Assembly (NCBI GenBank): GCA_029068505.1
Contig: JAIECN010000091.1
Span: 1-36,748, forward strand
Origin: Alistipes sp.
Lineage (GTDB): Bacteria > Bacteroidota > Bacteroidia > Bacteroidales > Rikenellaceae
Reading direction: 5' to 3'
Length of the DNA stretch: 36,748 bases
Below are positions 1 through 8,181 of the stretch, one piece after another (position 1 is the stretch's first letter; each line of letters starts with the position of its first letter). Both the position numbers and the translations under genes were made by a program. Under the pieces are notes generated by a model, which ran no database searches, had not been told where the DNA came from, and saw only the letters and a program-made list of their open reading frames with translations.

Positions 1-1389
1 GAACATGGCGCGCCGGGCGCCGAGGCACCTCAACCGCCGGATGTCGATGTTGCGGAAAGCGGGCGTCGTCTCGTCGACGGGCGGCACGAGCGCTGCAGCC
101 CGCTCCTCGGTGCCCGATTCGAGCACCTCGACGGCCGACTTGCCGCCGTAGAACAAGTCGAAAAGCAACGGTTCGGTGGCTATGTCCGACATGGAGGTAT
201 CGTAGACGAAGATGTTCTCGACCACGCCGCCGCGTCCGCGCCGGCTCTTGAAACGCAGCCCCACGTCGGTAGAGACGAAGTTGCAGCGCGACACCAGCAC
301 GTTGCGCACGCCGCCCGACATTTCGCTGCCGACGACGAAGCCGCCATGCCCGCGGAATACCGTACAACCCGCGACGACGACGTTTTCGGTAGGCACGCCG
401 CGCCGGCGGCCGTCCTCGTCCTTGCCGCTCTTGATGCAGATGCCGTCGTCGCCCACGTCGAAACGGCTGTCGGCGACAAGCACGTTGCGGCACGACTCGA
501 TGTCGAGTCCGTCGCCGTTCTGGGCATAGGAGGGATTGCGCACGGTCACCCCGTCGACGATCACGTTGCGGCACAGCAGCGGGTGGATGTTCCACGCCGG
601 GGAGTTCTGGAAGACGACGCCCTGCAACAACACGTTCTCGCAATCGATCAAGCTGACCATCACGGGTCGCAGAAAATCCTTCACGGCGGCCCACTCCTCG
701 TCGGTCGAGAGCGTGCGCGGCACGTTCATGTCGGCCACGGCATCGCCCCGCAGCGCCTGCTCGCTGGGAAACCAGTAGGTCGGCCGCTTATAACACCCGC
801 CGCGCGAAGTGATCCGCCGCCAGGTGCCCTCATTGACTTTCTCGCGCTTGAGCGGCCGCCAGAACTCGCCGTTGCCGTCGATGACGCCCTGTCCCGTGAT
901 GGCGATGTTGCGGACGCCGCGCGCCGAGATGGGCGACTGGCAGCGGCGCGTGTTGTCGTAGCCCTCGAACGACGTCTCGACCAGCGGATAAAGGCTCTTG
1001 TCGCTCGAAAAGAGAATGATCGCTCCCCGCTCCACATTCAGACGGATGTTGTCGCGCAAGACGATCGGCCCGGTGTGCCAGACTCCCGCCGGAACGTTCA
1101 CCGTGCCGCCGCCGGCCGCCGCAAGGCGGTCGATGGCGGCCGCGAAAGCGGCCGTAGATAGCTCCGCACCGCTGGGATCGCCGCCGAAGTCGGCCACCGA
1201 AACGCTGCGGTCGGGAAAGACCGGAGCTTCCGGGCACGGCATGTCGAAAGGCAGGTCGGCACAATAGGCCTCGTAGGGATTCTGCGGCGCTTCCTGCCGG
1301 GTTCCGCGCGGCGTCTTCCGCTGCGCTGCAACCCCGTCTGCGGCCGTGAACGCCAGCCCGCAAAGCAAAAATGTCAAAACATATTTCAT
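1..1389 (-). CDS. GH28 polygalacturonase-like pectin hydrolase (3' end outside window)
   Basis: A reading frame opens with ATG at 1389 and runs 463 codons without a stop to the window edge, so the C-terminus is missing. The N-terminus (MKYVLTFLLCGLAFTAADG) is a signal peptide, so the enzyme is exported. The middle carries the GH28 signature: NGDGLD at about residues 291-296, GDDGICIKSG from about 313 (two catalytic Asp), a GHGG His at about 348, and RFK at about 379-381. By family knowledge it should hydrolyse galacturonan or rhamnogalacturonan backbones, or exo-release galacturonate. It starts 12 bases after the stop of the PL11 lyase gene and is the third visible gene of that operon. The first catalytic motif reads NGD where many members have NTD, which is a conservative variation. 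The family call is firm; the exact linkage cleaved is not visible. Confidence 0.9.
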   Translation of the reverse strand, partial: MKYVLTFLLCGLAFTAADGVAAQRKTPRGTRQEAPQNPYEAYCADLPFDMPCPEAPVFPDRSVSVADFGGDPSGAELSTAAFAAAIDRLAAAGGGTVNVPAGVWHTGPIVLRDNIRLNVERGAIILFSSDKSLYPLVETSFEGYDNTRRCQSPISARGVRNIAITGQGVIDGNGEFWRPLKREKVNEGTWRRITSRGGCYKRPTYWFPSEQALRGDAVADMNVPRTLSTDEEWAAVKDFLRPVMVSLIDCENVLLQGVVFQNSPAWNIHPLLCRNVIVDGVTVRNPSYAQNGDGLDIESCRNVLVADSRFDVGDDGICIKSGKDEDGRRRGVPTENVVVAGCTVFRGHGGFVVGSEMSGGVRNVLVSRCNFVSTDVGLRFKSRRGRGGVVENIFVYDTSMSDIATEPLLFDLFYGGKSAVEVLESGTEERAAALVPPVDETTPAFRNIDIRRLRCLGARRAMF

Positions 1390-1401
1390 AACCGGAATAT
1401 T

Positions 1402-3210
1402 TTATTTACCCAAATAATACGACGGCACGGGCGCCTGGGGATAGCCCATGCTGCGATGCAAGACATAACTGCGGTACAACGGGTCTTGCATGAGCGCAGG
1501 ACGCCGGTCGGCGGCGGGGATGTCGGTCATGTAGATGCGCAGCTCGCCCGGCAGAGCCGTAACGATCTCCTCGCGCCAGTCGCCCAGGATGTCGGCGATC
1601 ATCAGGATCGACCCCTCGATCCCCTCATCGAGCACGGTATCGGGCCACTTGGCCACGCACAGGGCATCGCGGTGCCCCTTGAATGTCTCGCGCAGCAGGT
1701 CGGCATCCCACCACACCCAGTTGCGGCAGTCGGGAACCGCCTCGGAGAGCAGTTCCTCGCCCTGCGCCGTGAGCAGATAGCGCGCTGTGCTGCCGCCTTT
1801 CCTGTCCTCCTTGCCGATGCACTCCATGCCCGGATGCGAAGGGTCGAAATCGACGACCATGCCGTCGCCCACGTGGCGCGTCGGCCGGCCGATGTTCCAC
1901 ACCTGACGCCCGGTCGCCGCATCGACCATGCAGACGCCGCGGCCGTCGTCGTGGCGCACCTCGCCGCACAAGAAGACCTCCAGGCCCGGCCGTGCGGGGT
2001 CGATGTCGGCCAGATAGGCTTTATCGGGATGACCGATGCCGGCCGACCAGAGCAGCGTCCCGTTGTCATCGAGCATGCAGCCGCCCAAGAGGATTTCATC
2101 GCGCCCGTCGCCATCGACGTCGCCCGCCACCATGCTGTGGGCGCCCTGGCTGCGGATCACGGGATTCTCCTCGTCGCCGTCCCAACGCCAGAGCCGCGTC
2201 AGGCGGCCGTCGTGGAACTGCCAGGCATCGGCCAGCATGGCGCGATAGGTGCCCCGCGCAGCGATGATGCAGGGCGTCCGCCCGTCGAGAAAGGCCATGC
2301 CCAGCTGGTTGCGGTTCTGCCGGTTGAGATCGCCCAGCCGCCACGAGCGTTCGGGCCAGTCGACGCGCGCCAGCTCCTCGCCGGTCATGCCGTCGAGCAC
2401 CGAAAGATACTCCTCGCCCGAATCGACCCGGAACCGGGCATTGCGCCGCGCATCGGCCGGAGCGGTCTTCAAAGCCACCTCGGCCTTGCCGTCGCCGTCG
2501 AAATCGTAGGCCACGAAAGGCGAATACCAGATGCCCGGCTCGATGCCCGGCCCCAGATCGCGGCTCCAAAGGCGGGTGCCGTCGTGCAGATAGGCCGAAA
2601 TCGTATAGGTCAGGCCCGTGGGATCGCCCGGGGTGCCGGGGTCGACGTTGCGGTCGGGCGTGCGGACGATGAAGTCGTATTTGCCGTCGCCGTTCAGATC
2701 GGCCAGGGCCACCTTGCCCGCCCGCTCGTTGCCGCGAAGCCGGATGGAGCGATAGCGCGGCGCCTGCCGCAACGTATCGCACACGACGGCCACCGGCTCA
2801 CAAGCCGGGCCGCTTTCGAGGTTGTAGCAGGGTTCGATCCAATACTCCGCCTGCGCGCCTGCGGGGAGGGTCGCATCGAGGAAATCCGTAGTCTTCGACA
2901 CCGGCCGGCGGTTGAGCAGCTCGGTGCGGCCGTCGATACGGCGGTAGACGTTGAATCCCACTTCGGGATGATCGGCGGCGAGCATGCGCCAGCTCAAATA
3001 AACGCCCGTCGTGTCGCGCGCGGGCTGCACGGTCAGTCCGCGGTCCAGATGCTCTGCGACCCGCACGGCGGCATAGCCCGTCACGGGCGGCTTCTGCTCG
3101 TGGCTGGGGTGGAGCACCTCATAGTTGTAGACCCGCTCGCGGGGATCCTGCGCAAAAAGGCCGGCCACGGAAAGAGCCGCAGCCAAAACCAGAAAGAACC
3201 TGCTTTTCAT
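1402..3210 (-). CDS. Rhamnogalacturonan lyase, polysaccharide lyase family 11
   Basis: The 602-residue product has a cleavable signal peptide (MKSRFFLVLAAALSVAGLFAQ), a short fibronectin-like N-terminal region (about residues 40-145) and a long beta-propeller with repeated Asp-rich calcium loops such as DLNGDGKYD, DFDGDGKAEV and DVDGDGRDE. This matches the PL11 family (YesW/YesX of Bacillus), which cleaves the rhamnose-galacturonate backbone of rhamnogalacturonan I by beta-elimination in a metal-dependent way. Length is normal for the family and the C-terminal motifs (GDWREEIVTA, SYYLGK) are intact. It starts 5 bases after the stop of the upstream esterase-GH105 gene and ends 12 bases before the GH28 gene, so the three are almost certainly co-transcribed. 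Endo versus exo mode cannot be decided from sequence. Likely periplasmic or surface located. Confidence 0.93.
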   Translation of the reverse strand: MKSRFFLVLAAALSVAGLFAQDPRERVYNYEVLHPSHEQKPPVTGYAAVRVAEHLDRGLTVQPARDTTGVYLSWRMLAADHPEVGFNVYRRIDGRTELLNRRPVSKTTDFLDATLPAGAQAEYWIEPCYNLESGPACEPVAVVCDTLRQAPRYRSIRLRGNERAGKVALADLNGDGKYDFIVRTPDRNVDPGTPGDPTGLTYTISAYLHDGTRLWSRDLGPGIEPGIWYSPFVAYDFDGDGKAEVALKTAPADARRNARFRVDSGEEYLSVLDGMTGEELARVDWPERSWRLGDLNRQNRNQLGMAFLDGRTPCIIAARGTYRAMLADAWQFHDGRLTRLWRWDGDEENPVIRSQGAHSMVAGDVDGDGRDEILLGGCMLDDNGTLLWSAGIGHPDKAYLADIDPARPGLEVFLCGEVRHDDGRGVCMVDAATGRQVWNIGRPTRHVGDGMVVDFDPSHPGMECIGKEDRKGGSTARYLLTAQGEELLSEAVPDCRNWVWWDADLLRETFKGHRDALCVAKWPDTVLDEGIEGSILMIADILGDWREEIVTALPGELRIYMTDIPAADRRPALMQDPLYRSYVLHRSMGYPQAPVPSYYLGK

Positions 3211-3215
3211 ATCCC

Positions 3216-5732
3216 TTACTTATTCAATTCGAGACACCCCATGATGAAGGGGCCGGTAGCCTTGGCATCGTTGTCGCGCATGCGTTCGCCGATGTAATAT
3301 TCGAAACTGCCGTCGCGGTAGGGATTGCCGCCCAGACCGCCCACCGCACAACACCGCGTGAGCGAAAGCGTGCCGTCGGCGCACTCGCCCAGCAATTTGC
3401 TGCGCAGCCCCTCGAAGGCCTTCTCGGCATACTGACGATAGGAGGCATCGAGGTAACCCTTGTTCACGGCCTTGGCATAAGCATACATGAACTGCGCGGT
3501 GACCGAAGCCTCGGGGAAGTTGCCCTTGCGCTTGGGGCAGTCGAGCACCTGGTACCACAGCCCGGCCTTGTCCTGGTACTTGGGCAGCGCATCGGCCAGC
3601 CCCTGCACCAGCGAAACGACGAACGCCCGGTCGGGATGGTCAGCAGGAATGAAGTCGAGGTTATCGACCAGCGCCATGAACCACCACCCGATCGACCGGC
3701 CCCAGAAGTTGGGCGAATGTCCCGTCTCGGGATCGGCCCAGCGCTGCGAACGGCTCTCGTCCCAGGCGTGGTGGTAAAGCCCCGTGGCGGGATCGAACGT
3801 GTGGGCATGGCAGAGCTTGATCTGCTTCACGGCCTCGTCGATCCACTCGGGCTGGCCGAACTCGGCCCCGTACTGCGCCAGGAAAGGCGAGCACATGTAG
3901 AGTCCGTCGAGCCATATCTGGTGCTGGTAGATCAGCTTGTGCCAATAGGCGCCGTCGCAGGTGCGGGGATGGCGGCGCATCTGCCCGACGAGCCGGTCCA
4001 TCGCCTTGCGGTACTTCTCCTTGCCCGTCTCGCGGTAGCAATCGAAGAGCACTTTGCCCGGATTGATGAAATCGAGATTGTAGGCGGCCAGATCATAAAG
4101 ATGGATGCCGCCCTTTTCGTCGACGATCGAATCGGCCCACTGCTCCACATAGTCGAAGTAGCGGCTCTCGCCCGTGGCTTTCCACATGCGCAGCATGGCG
4201 CAGCACCCCACGCCCTGGGCATAACCGAAAAAGAGACGCTTGCCGTGGTCGAGACGCCAGGCCTCGGGAAAGCGGCGCATCTCGGAATCGGCGAACCAAC
4301 GGGCATAGCTGTCCGGCTCCCACGCATCGGTGCGGAACGGCACGGCGGGGAGTCCGGCACCGTTGACCAGATTGACCCGAAACCATTTGCCCCATCCGTA
4401 GCGCGCGGCCACGGGCTGCTCGACCTGCGGAGCGGTCAGCAGCACCTCGTCGCCCGCAGCGACGGCCTCGGCGGGATAGAACCGGCGGTCGGCGCCTGCA
4501 AGGAAGAAACCCTCGATGCGGTCGCCCTGAGCGGCCCACAAACCGTCCTCGGCATGGGCGAATTTCACGGCCAGGGCAGCGCCCTCGCGCCGAGAGGAGA
4601 CGAAGCAGGGGCTTTCGCAAGCCACGTCGCGGTCATAGTCGCGGTTGAGCGCCCACCGGGCCAGCCGCTCGCCCGGAACGGCCTTGTTGCGGGGATGGAT
4701 ATCGAGCGAATCGCCCGCATCGGTGACGACGACCATGCCCGTGCGGCGCACCGACCGCCAGGTGCGGAACTGGGCGTCGCGGATGGTCGGGGGCTGCTGG
4801 TAGTGGGGCGCGATCTGCACGAAATAGAACGGCATGTCGGGCGCGCGGAACTCCTTGCGCCAAGCGTCGATCATGTTGGTGAAAACCTGCTGGTATTTTT
4901 CAGCCCGCACCGAATTGGACTCGCCCTGATACCAGATGCAGCCCTTGACCGTATAGGGGCAGACCGGACGGATCATGCCGTTCCACAGCGTAGCCGGAAC
5001 CTTGCACCAGTCCTTCTGCCGCTTGATGTTCTCGGGGGCGTACTGTTCCAGCACGTCGGCGTAGAGCGGATTGCGGGCCATGACCTCCATCGGAGTCCAC
5101 GACTCGGCATGCGTGCCGCCCCACGAAGCCTGGATCAAGCCCACGGGCTGCCGCAGCTCCTTGTGCAGGGAGCGGCCGAAAACGAATCCCACGGCCGAAA
5201 ACGACTTCAGATTCTCGGGCGTGCAGACCACCCAGCGCCCCACGCAGTCGTCGCGTTCGCCGTCGGGCGCCAACTGGTGCTCGACATGGAACAGACGCAG
5301 CTCGTCGAACGCAGCGTCGTCCATCTGCTCGTCGTAGTCGACCATGCCGGTCATCCACTTGTTCTTGGGATCGCGGGCCGTGGGGAACTCCATGTTGGAC
5401 TGGCCCGAGCAAAGCCACACTTCGCCGATCAGAATATTGCGAATCACCACCGTATCGGCCCCGCAGACCGTGAGCTGCTGCCCGGTCATGGCCGCGGGCG
5501 TCTCGACGGCGAGCTGCCACCGCCCGTCGCGCCCGGCCACGGTGCGGTAGACCTTATCGTTCCACGAAGCGACGACAGCGATCCGCTCCCGGGGAGCGGC
5601 CTTGCCCCACACGGCGGCGCGGGTCTGCTGCTGCAAGACCATGTTGTCGGAAAATACCGCCGGCATCTTGATCGCCGCACCGGCGGGCGAGAACGCTGCC
5701 AAAAACAGCAGCGCAAGAAAAAAAGGTTTCAT
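3216..5732 (-). CDS. Fusion of SGNH/sialate-O-acetylesterase-type esterase and GH105 unsaturated rhamnogalacturonyl hydrolase
   Basis: I start at ATG 5732, giving 838 residues, because it opens a clean signal peptide (MKPFFLALLFLAAFSPAGA); an in-frame ATG at 5789 would place unlike sequence before it. Residues about 20-470 are a sialate-O-acetylesterase-like SGNH domain: GQSNMEF with nucleophile Ser112, an ASWGGT block, WYQGESN, and DAGDSLDIHP carrying the Asp/His. Residues about 474-838 are a GH105 (YteR/YesR) alpha/alpha-barrel: FADSEM, FFGYAQG, and WLDGLYM with the probable catalytic Asp609. GH105 removes the unsaturated galacturonyl residue that lyases leave; the esterase probably strips acetyl groups from the same oligosaccharides (inferred from the neighbouring PL11 and GH28 genes). 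First gene of the minus operon, with a promoter about 105 bases upstream. Confidence 0.92.
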   Translation of the reverse strand: MKPFFLALLFLAAFSPAGAAIKMPAVFSDNMVLQQQTRAAVWGKAAPRERIAVVASWNDKVYRTVAGRDGRWQLAVETPAAMTGQQLTVCGADTVVIRNILIGEVWLCSGQSNMEFPTARDPKNKWMTGMVDYDEQMDDAAFDELRLFHVEHQLAPDGERDDCVGRWVVCTPENLKSFSAVGFVFGRSLHKELRQPVGLIQASWGGTHAESWTPMEVMARNPLYADVLEQYAPENIKRQKDWCKVPATLWNGMIRPVCPYTVKGCIWYQGESNSVRAEKYQQVFTNMIDAWRKEFRAPDMPFYFVQIAPHYQQPPTIRDAQFRTWRSVRRTGMVVVTDAGDSLDIHPRNKAVPGERLARWALNRDYDRDVACESPCFVSSRREGAALAVKFAHAEDGLWAAQGDRIEGFFLAGADRRFYPAEAVAAGDEVLLTAPQVEQPVAARYGWGKWFRVNLVNGAGLPAVPFRTDAWEPDSYARWFADSEMRRFPEAWRLDHGKRLFFGYAQGVGCCAMLRMWKATGESRYFDYVEQWADSIVDEKGGIHLYDLAAYNLDFINPGKVLFDCYRETGKEKYRKAMDRLVGQMRRHPRTCDGAYWHKLIYQHQIWLDGLYMCSPFLAQYGAEFGQPEWIDEAVKQIKLCHAHTFDPATGLYHHAWDESRSQRWADPETGHSPNFWGRSIGWWFMALVDNLDFIPADHPDRAFVVSLVQGLADALPKYQDKAGLWYQVLDCPKRKGNFPEASVTAQFMYAYAKAVNKGYLDASYRQYAEKAFEGLRSKLLGECADGTLSLTRCCAVGGLGGNPYRDGSFEYYIGERMRDNDAKATGPFIMGCLELNK

Positions 5733-5836
5733 AGTATAATTTAAGTGTAGTCTGGTCGTTCGGCCGGGCCGCAACGATGAAAAGCGCATCCGGCTGCGGG
5801 TCGGACTTGCAGTCCGGACAGACGGGAATCATCGTT
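5733..5836 (-). other. Predicted 5' leader of the rhamnogalacturonan operon with a small hairpin
   Basis: About 104 bases lie between the predicted transcript start and ATG 5732. They contain a perfect six-base-pair hairpin (arms 5802-5807 and 5811-5816, three-base loop) and an in-frame upstream ATG at 5789. No riboswitch class was recognised. The leader assignment rests on the promoter call. Confidence 0.4.
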
Positions 5837-5839
5837 CTA

Positions 5840-5870
5840 CAAAAATAGACTATTCGGTGCGAACGGTCAA
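5840..5870 (-). promoter_or_regulatory. Bacteroidota-type promoter for the rhamnogalacturonan operon
   Basis: On the minus strand TTG (5868-5870) is followed after 20 bases by TATTTTTG (5840-5847), matching the TAnnTTTG -7 consensus with usual spacing. It faces the esterase-GH105 gene. Confidence 0.65.
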
Positions 5871-5983
5871 CGGGCCGGCCCAACAAAATCATTTTCGTTA
5901 GCATTAAAGTCACATCGCAAGCCCCGGCTGCACCCCGCGACGCTGATTTCCGGCATCGGCACAATCAATTGAAAAAAAATCGC

Positions 5984-5991
5984 TACCTTTG
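5984..5991 (+). promoter_or_regulatory. -7 promoter element of fabI
   Basis: TACCTTTG matches TAnnTTTG and lies 27 bases before the fabI ATG, giving a leader of about 24 bases. No -33 box at the usual distance is evident, only an A-rich stretch preceded by ATTG. Confidence 0.6.
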
Positions 5992-6018
5992 CCCCGAAAT
6001 TTTTAAACGGAATCAAAT

Positions 6019-6888
6019 ATGGCATCTCAATTACTCAAAGGCAAGAAAGGTCTGATCTTCGGAGCGCTCAACGAGCAGTCGATCGCCTGGAAAGTGGCGG
6101 AACGCGCCGTGGAGGAGGGCGCCGAAATCGTGCTGACGAATACGGCCGTCTCGATCCGCATGGGCACGATCGGTCAGCTGGCCGAGAAATGCAATACGGT
6201 GGTCATCCCGGCCGACGCGACGAGCGTCGAAGACCTGGAGAACCTGATCGACAAGACGATGGAACACTTCGGCGGCAAGTTCGACTTCATGCTCCACTCC
6301 ATCGGCATGTCGCCCAACGTCCGCAAGGGCCGCACCTACGACGACCTGGACTACGACTACCTCTCCAAGACGCTCGACATCTCGGCCATCTCGTTCCACA
6401 AGGCCATCCAGGTGGCGCGCAAGAAGGACGCCATCAACGAGTGGGGTTCGATCGTGGCCCTCTCCTACATCGCCGCGCAGCGCACGCTCTACGGCTACAA
6501 CGACATGGCCGACGCCAAGGCGCTGCTCGAATCGATCGCCCGCAGCTTCGGCTACATCTACGGCCGTGAGAAGCACGTGCGCATCAACACCGTATCGCAG
6601 TCGCCCACGGCGACCACGGCAGGCAGCGGCGTGCTGGGTCTGGGCGACCTGATGTCGTTCGCCGAGAACATGTCGCCCCTGGGCAACGCCACGGCCGAAG
6701 ACTGCGCCGACTACGTGCTGACGCTCTTCTCGGACTTCACGCGCAAGGTGACGATGCAGAACCTCTACCACGACGGCGGCTTCTCGTCGATGGGCATGTC
6801 GCGCCGCGCGATGAAGACCTACGAAAAGGGCATGCGTTTCGACGACGTGCAGCAGAACCAGTATCCTTTCGGCCAGAAGGAGGAGTAA
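6019..6888 (+). CDS. fabI: Enoyl-[acyl-carrier-protein] reductase (NADH), FabI
   Basis: The 289-residue product is a divergent short-chain dehydrogenase of the FabI type. It has the Rossmann start GLIFGALNEQSIAW, the HSIGMSP block, and the FabI active-site pair Tyr160 and Lys167 in YNDMADAK (the Y-x6-K spacing of FabI rather than the Y-x3-K of ordinary SDRs). It performs the last, NADH-dependent reduction in each fatty-acid elongation cycle and is cytosolic. The C-terminus is slightly longer than in E. coli FabI, ending in a Gln/Glu-rich tail. It is monocistronic, with its own -7 element upstream and a hairpin terminator 27 bases after the stop. Triclosan-type inhibitors act on this family. 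Confidence 0.97.
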   Translation: MASQLLKGKKGLIFGALNEQSIAWKVAERAVEEGAEIVLTNTAVSIRMGTIGQLAEKCNTVVIPADATSVEDLENLIDKTMEHFGGKFDFMLHSIGMSPNVRKGRTYDDLDYDYLSKTLDISAISFHKAIQVARKKDAINEWGSIVALSYIAAQRTLYGYNDMADAKALLESIARSFGYIYGREKHVRINTVSQSPTATTAGSGVLGLGDLMSFAENMSPLGNATAEDCADYVLTLFSDFTRKVTMQNLYHDGGFSSMGMSRRAMKTYEKGMRFDDVQQNQYPFGQKEE

Positions 6889-6914
6889 CCTACGACCGGA
6901 ACGATCCGACAAAG

Positions 6915-6949
6915 AGGCGGAACCTACAAGGAGGGTTCCGCCTTATTTT
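6915..6949. terminator. Hairpin terminator between convergent fabI and cydB
   Basis: A perfect ten-base-pair stem (6915-6924 with 6934-6943, nine-base loop) is followed by TATTTT on the plus strand. It sits between convergent genes and probably serves both directions, although the minus side lacks a clear T-run. Confidence 0.75.
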
Positions 6950-6998
6950 CTACAACCGGCACCCGACGCGGGGGAGGGCATCGGGGAAACGACCGGTT

Positions 6999-8150
6999 TC
7001 AATATTGATGTTCTCCTTCGTCGAGTTCGGCCCGGGTCAGACGCCGACGATCGATCGCCCGCCAGGCATAACCGATGTAGACCGCCACGAACGGAATGAA
7101 AAGCGACACCCAGGCCATCGTCCGCAGCGTGAAAAGGCTCGACGACGAATTGCCGATCGTCAGCGACGACTGCATATCGGCCAGCGAGGGATAGTAAGCC
7201 GTGTTGTTCCAGCCCGCACAGAGCAGCAACGCCAGCACGGTCGACACAGTGCCCGAACCGCCCCACCACACAGCCCGACGGCTGCCCCGCCACCCCAGCA
7301 AGATGCTCCGCGCCACAAGCGCCGCACCGCCCAGCAAAACCGCCGCCGCATAAGGCATCGCCAGCAGGTTGTGCAGATATTTGTACGGCTCGGCCACGAT
7401 CGCGCCCGTTGCCGGGTCGACCGCATACCCCGTCGCGCAAAGCAGCCGCACCAGCCAGGCGACAAAACAGAGCGCGAACCCGAGCGCCAAGGGACGCATC
7501 CTCTTGCGGGCACGGTCGACGACCGCCCCGTCGTCGATGCAGTTCATCGCATACTGGCACCCCAGCGTCATGGCCAGGAGCGCGACCGCCAGCCCCAGCA
7601 CGACGTTCCAGCCGTTGGCCAGCGCATCGAGTCCGTGCCACGGCGTGGCCCACTGCGAAATCACGACATGCCCGTCGCCGCCCCGGTCGGCCAGATTGAG
7701 CCGGTCGACCGTAAAGGGCGCCCCAGTAAAGAGGGTCGAAAGAGCCGCGCCCAACAGAAACGGGCCGAGCACGCCGTTGATCGTCAGGAATGCGTCGAAC
7801 GTCCTGGCGCCCCACACATTGCCAGGCTTGCGCCGGTATTCGTAGGCCACGGCCTGCAAGACGAAGCAGAACAAAATAGCCGTCCACACGTAGGCCGCGC
7901 CGCCGAACGAGGTGGAGTAGAACAGCGGGAACGAAGCGAAGAACGCCCCGCCGAACGTGACGAGCGTCGTGAAAGTCAGCTCCCATTTGCGGCCCGTCGC
8001 ATTGAGGACAAGATTGCGTTCCTCCTCGTCCACGGCGATCCAGCGCACCAGCGCCTGCCCGCCCTGCACGAAAAGCAGAAAAACGAGCAGCGCTCCCAGC
8101 AACGAAATCACGAACCACCAATAATGTTGTAAAAAAGTCAATGTATCCAT
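6999..8150 (-). CDS. cydB: Cytochrome bd ubiquinol oxidase subunit II
   Basis: A 383-residue, very hydrophobic protein with about nine membrane segments, beginning MDTLTFLQHYWWFVISLLGA. It shows CydB features: the N-terminal helix with FVQGGQ, the GRKWELTF region and the WNNTAYYPS block late in the chain. CydB is the partner of CydA in the high-affinity bd quinol oxidase, which reduces oxygen to water without pumping protons and lets anaerobes consume traces of oxygen. It starts 31 bases after the cydA stop on the same strand and is the last gene of DUF4492-cydA-cydB. CydB is poorly conserved in sequence, so the call rests on hydropathy, these blocks and position. Confidence 0.95.
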   Translation of the reverse strand: MDTLTFLQHYWWFVISLLGALLVFLLFVQGGQALVRWIAVDEEERNLVLNATGRKWELTFTTLVTFGGAFFASFPLFYSTSFGGAAYVWTAILFCFVLQAVAYEYRRKPGNVWGARTFDAFLTINGVLGPFLLGAALSTLFTGAPFTVDRLNLADRGGDGHVVISQWATPWHGLDALANGWNVVLGLAVALLAMTLGCQYAMNCIDDGAVVDRARKRMRPLALGFALCFVAWLVRLLCATGYAVDPATGAIVAEPYKYLHNLLAMPYAAAVLLGGAALVARSILLGWRGSRRAVWWGGSGTVSTVLALLLCAGWNNTAYYPSLADMQSSLTIGNSSSSLFTLRTMAWVSLFIPFVAVYIGYAWRAIDRRRLTRAELDEGEHQY

Positions 8151-8181
8151 AGCTAAAATTCACGCGGCCGAAGCCGCTTTA

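Noticed and set aside
1456..5744. Two very long plus-strand open frames (613 and 702 codons) opposite the pectin-degradation genes
   Set aside because: They are antisense to genes with clear catalytic motifs; long antisense frames are expected in GC-rich DNA. Their predicted proteins are His/Arg/Ala/Gly-rich without domain features.
5733..5789. Longer start for the esterase-GH105 fusion at 5789
   Set aside because: The signal peptide begins at 5732, and the extra residues (MRFSSLRPGR...) are basic and unlike an export signal.
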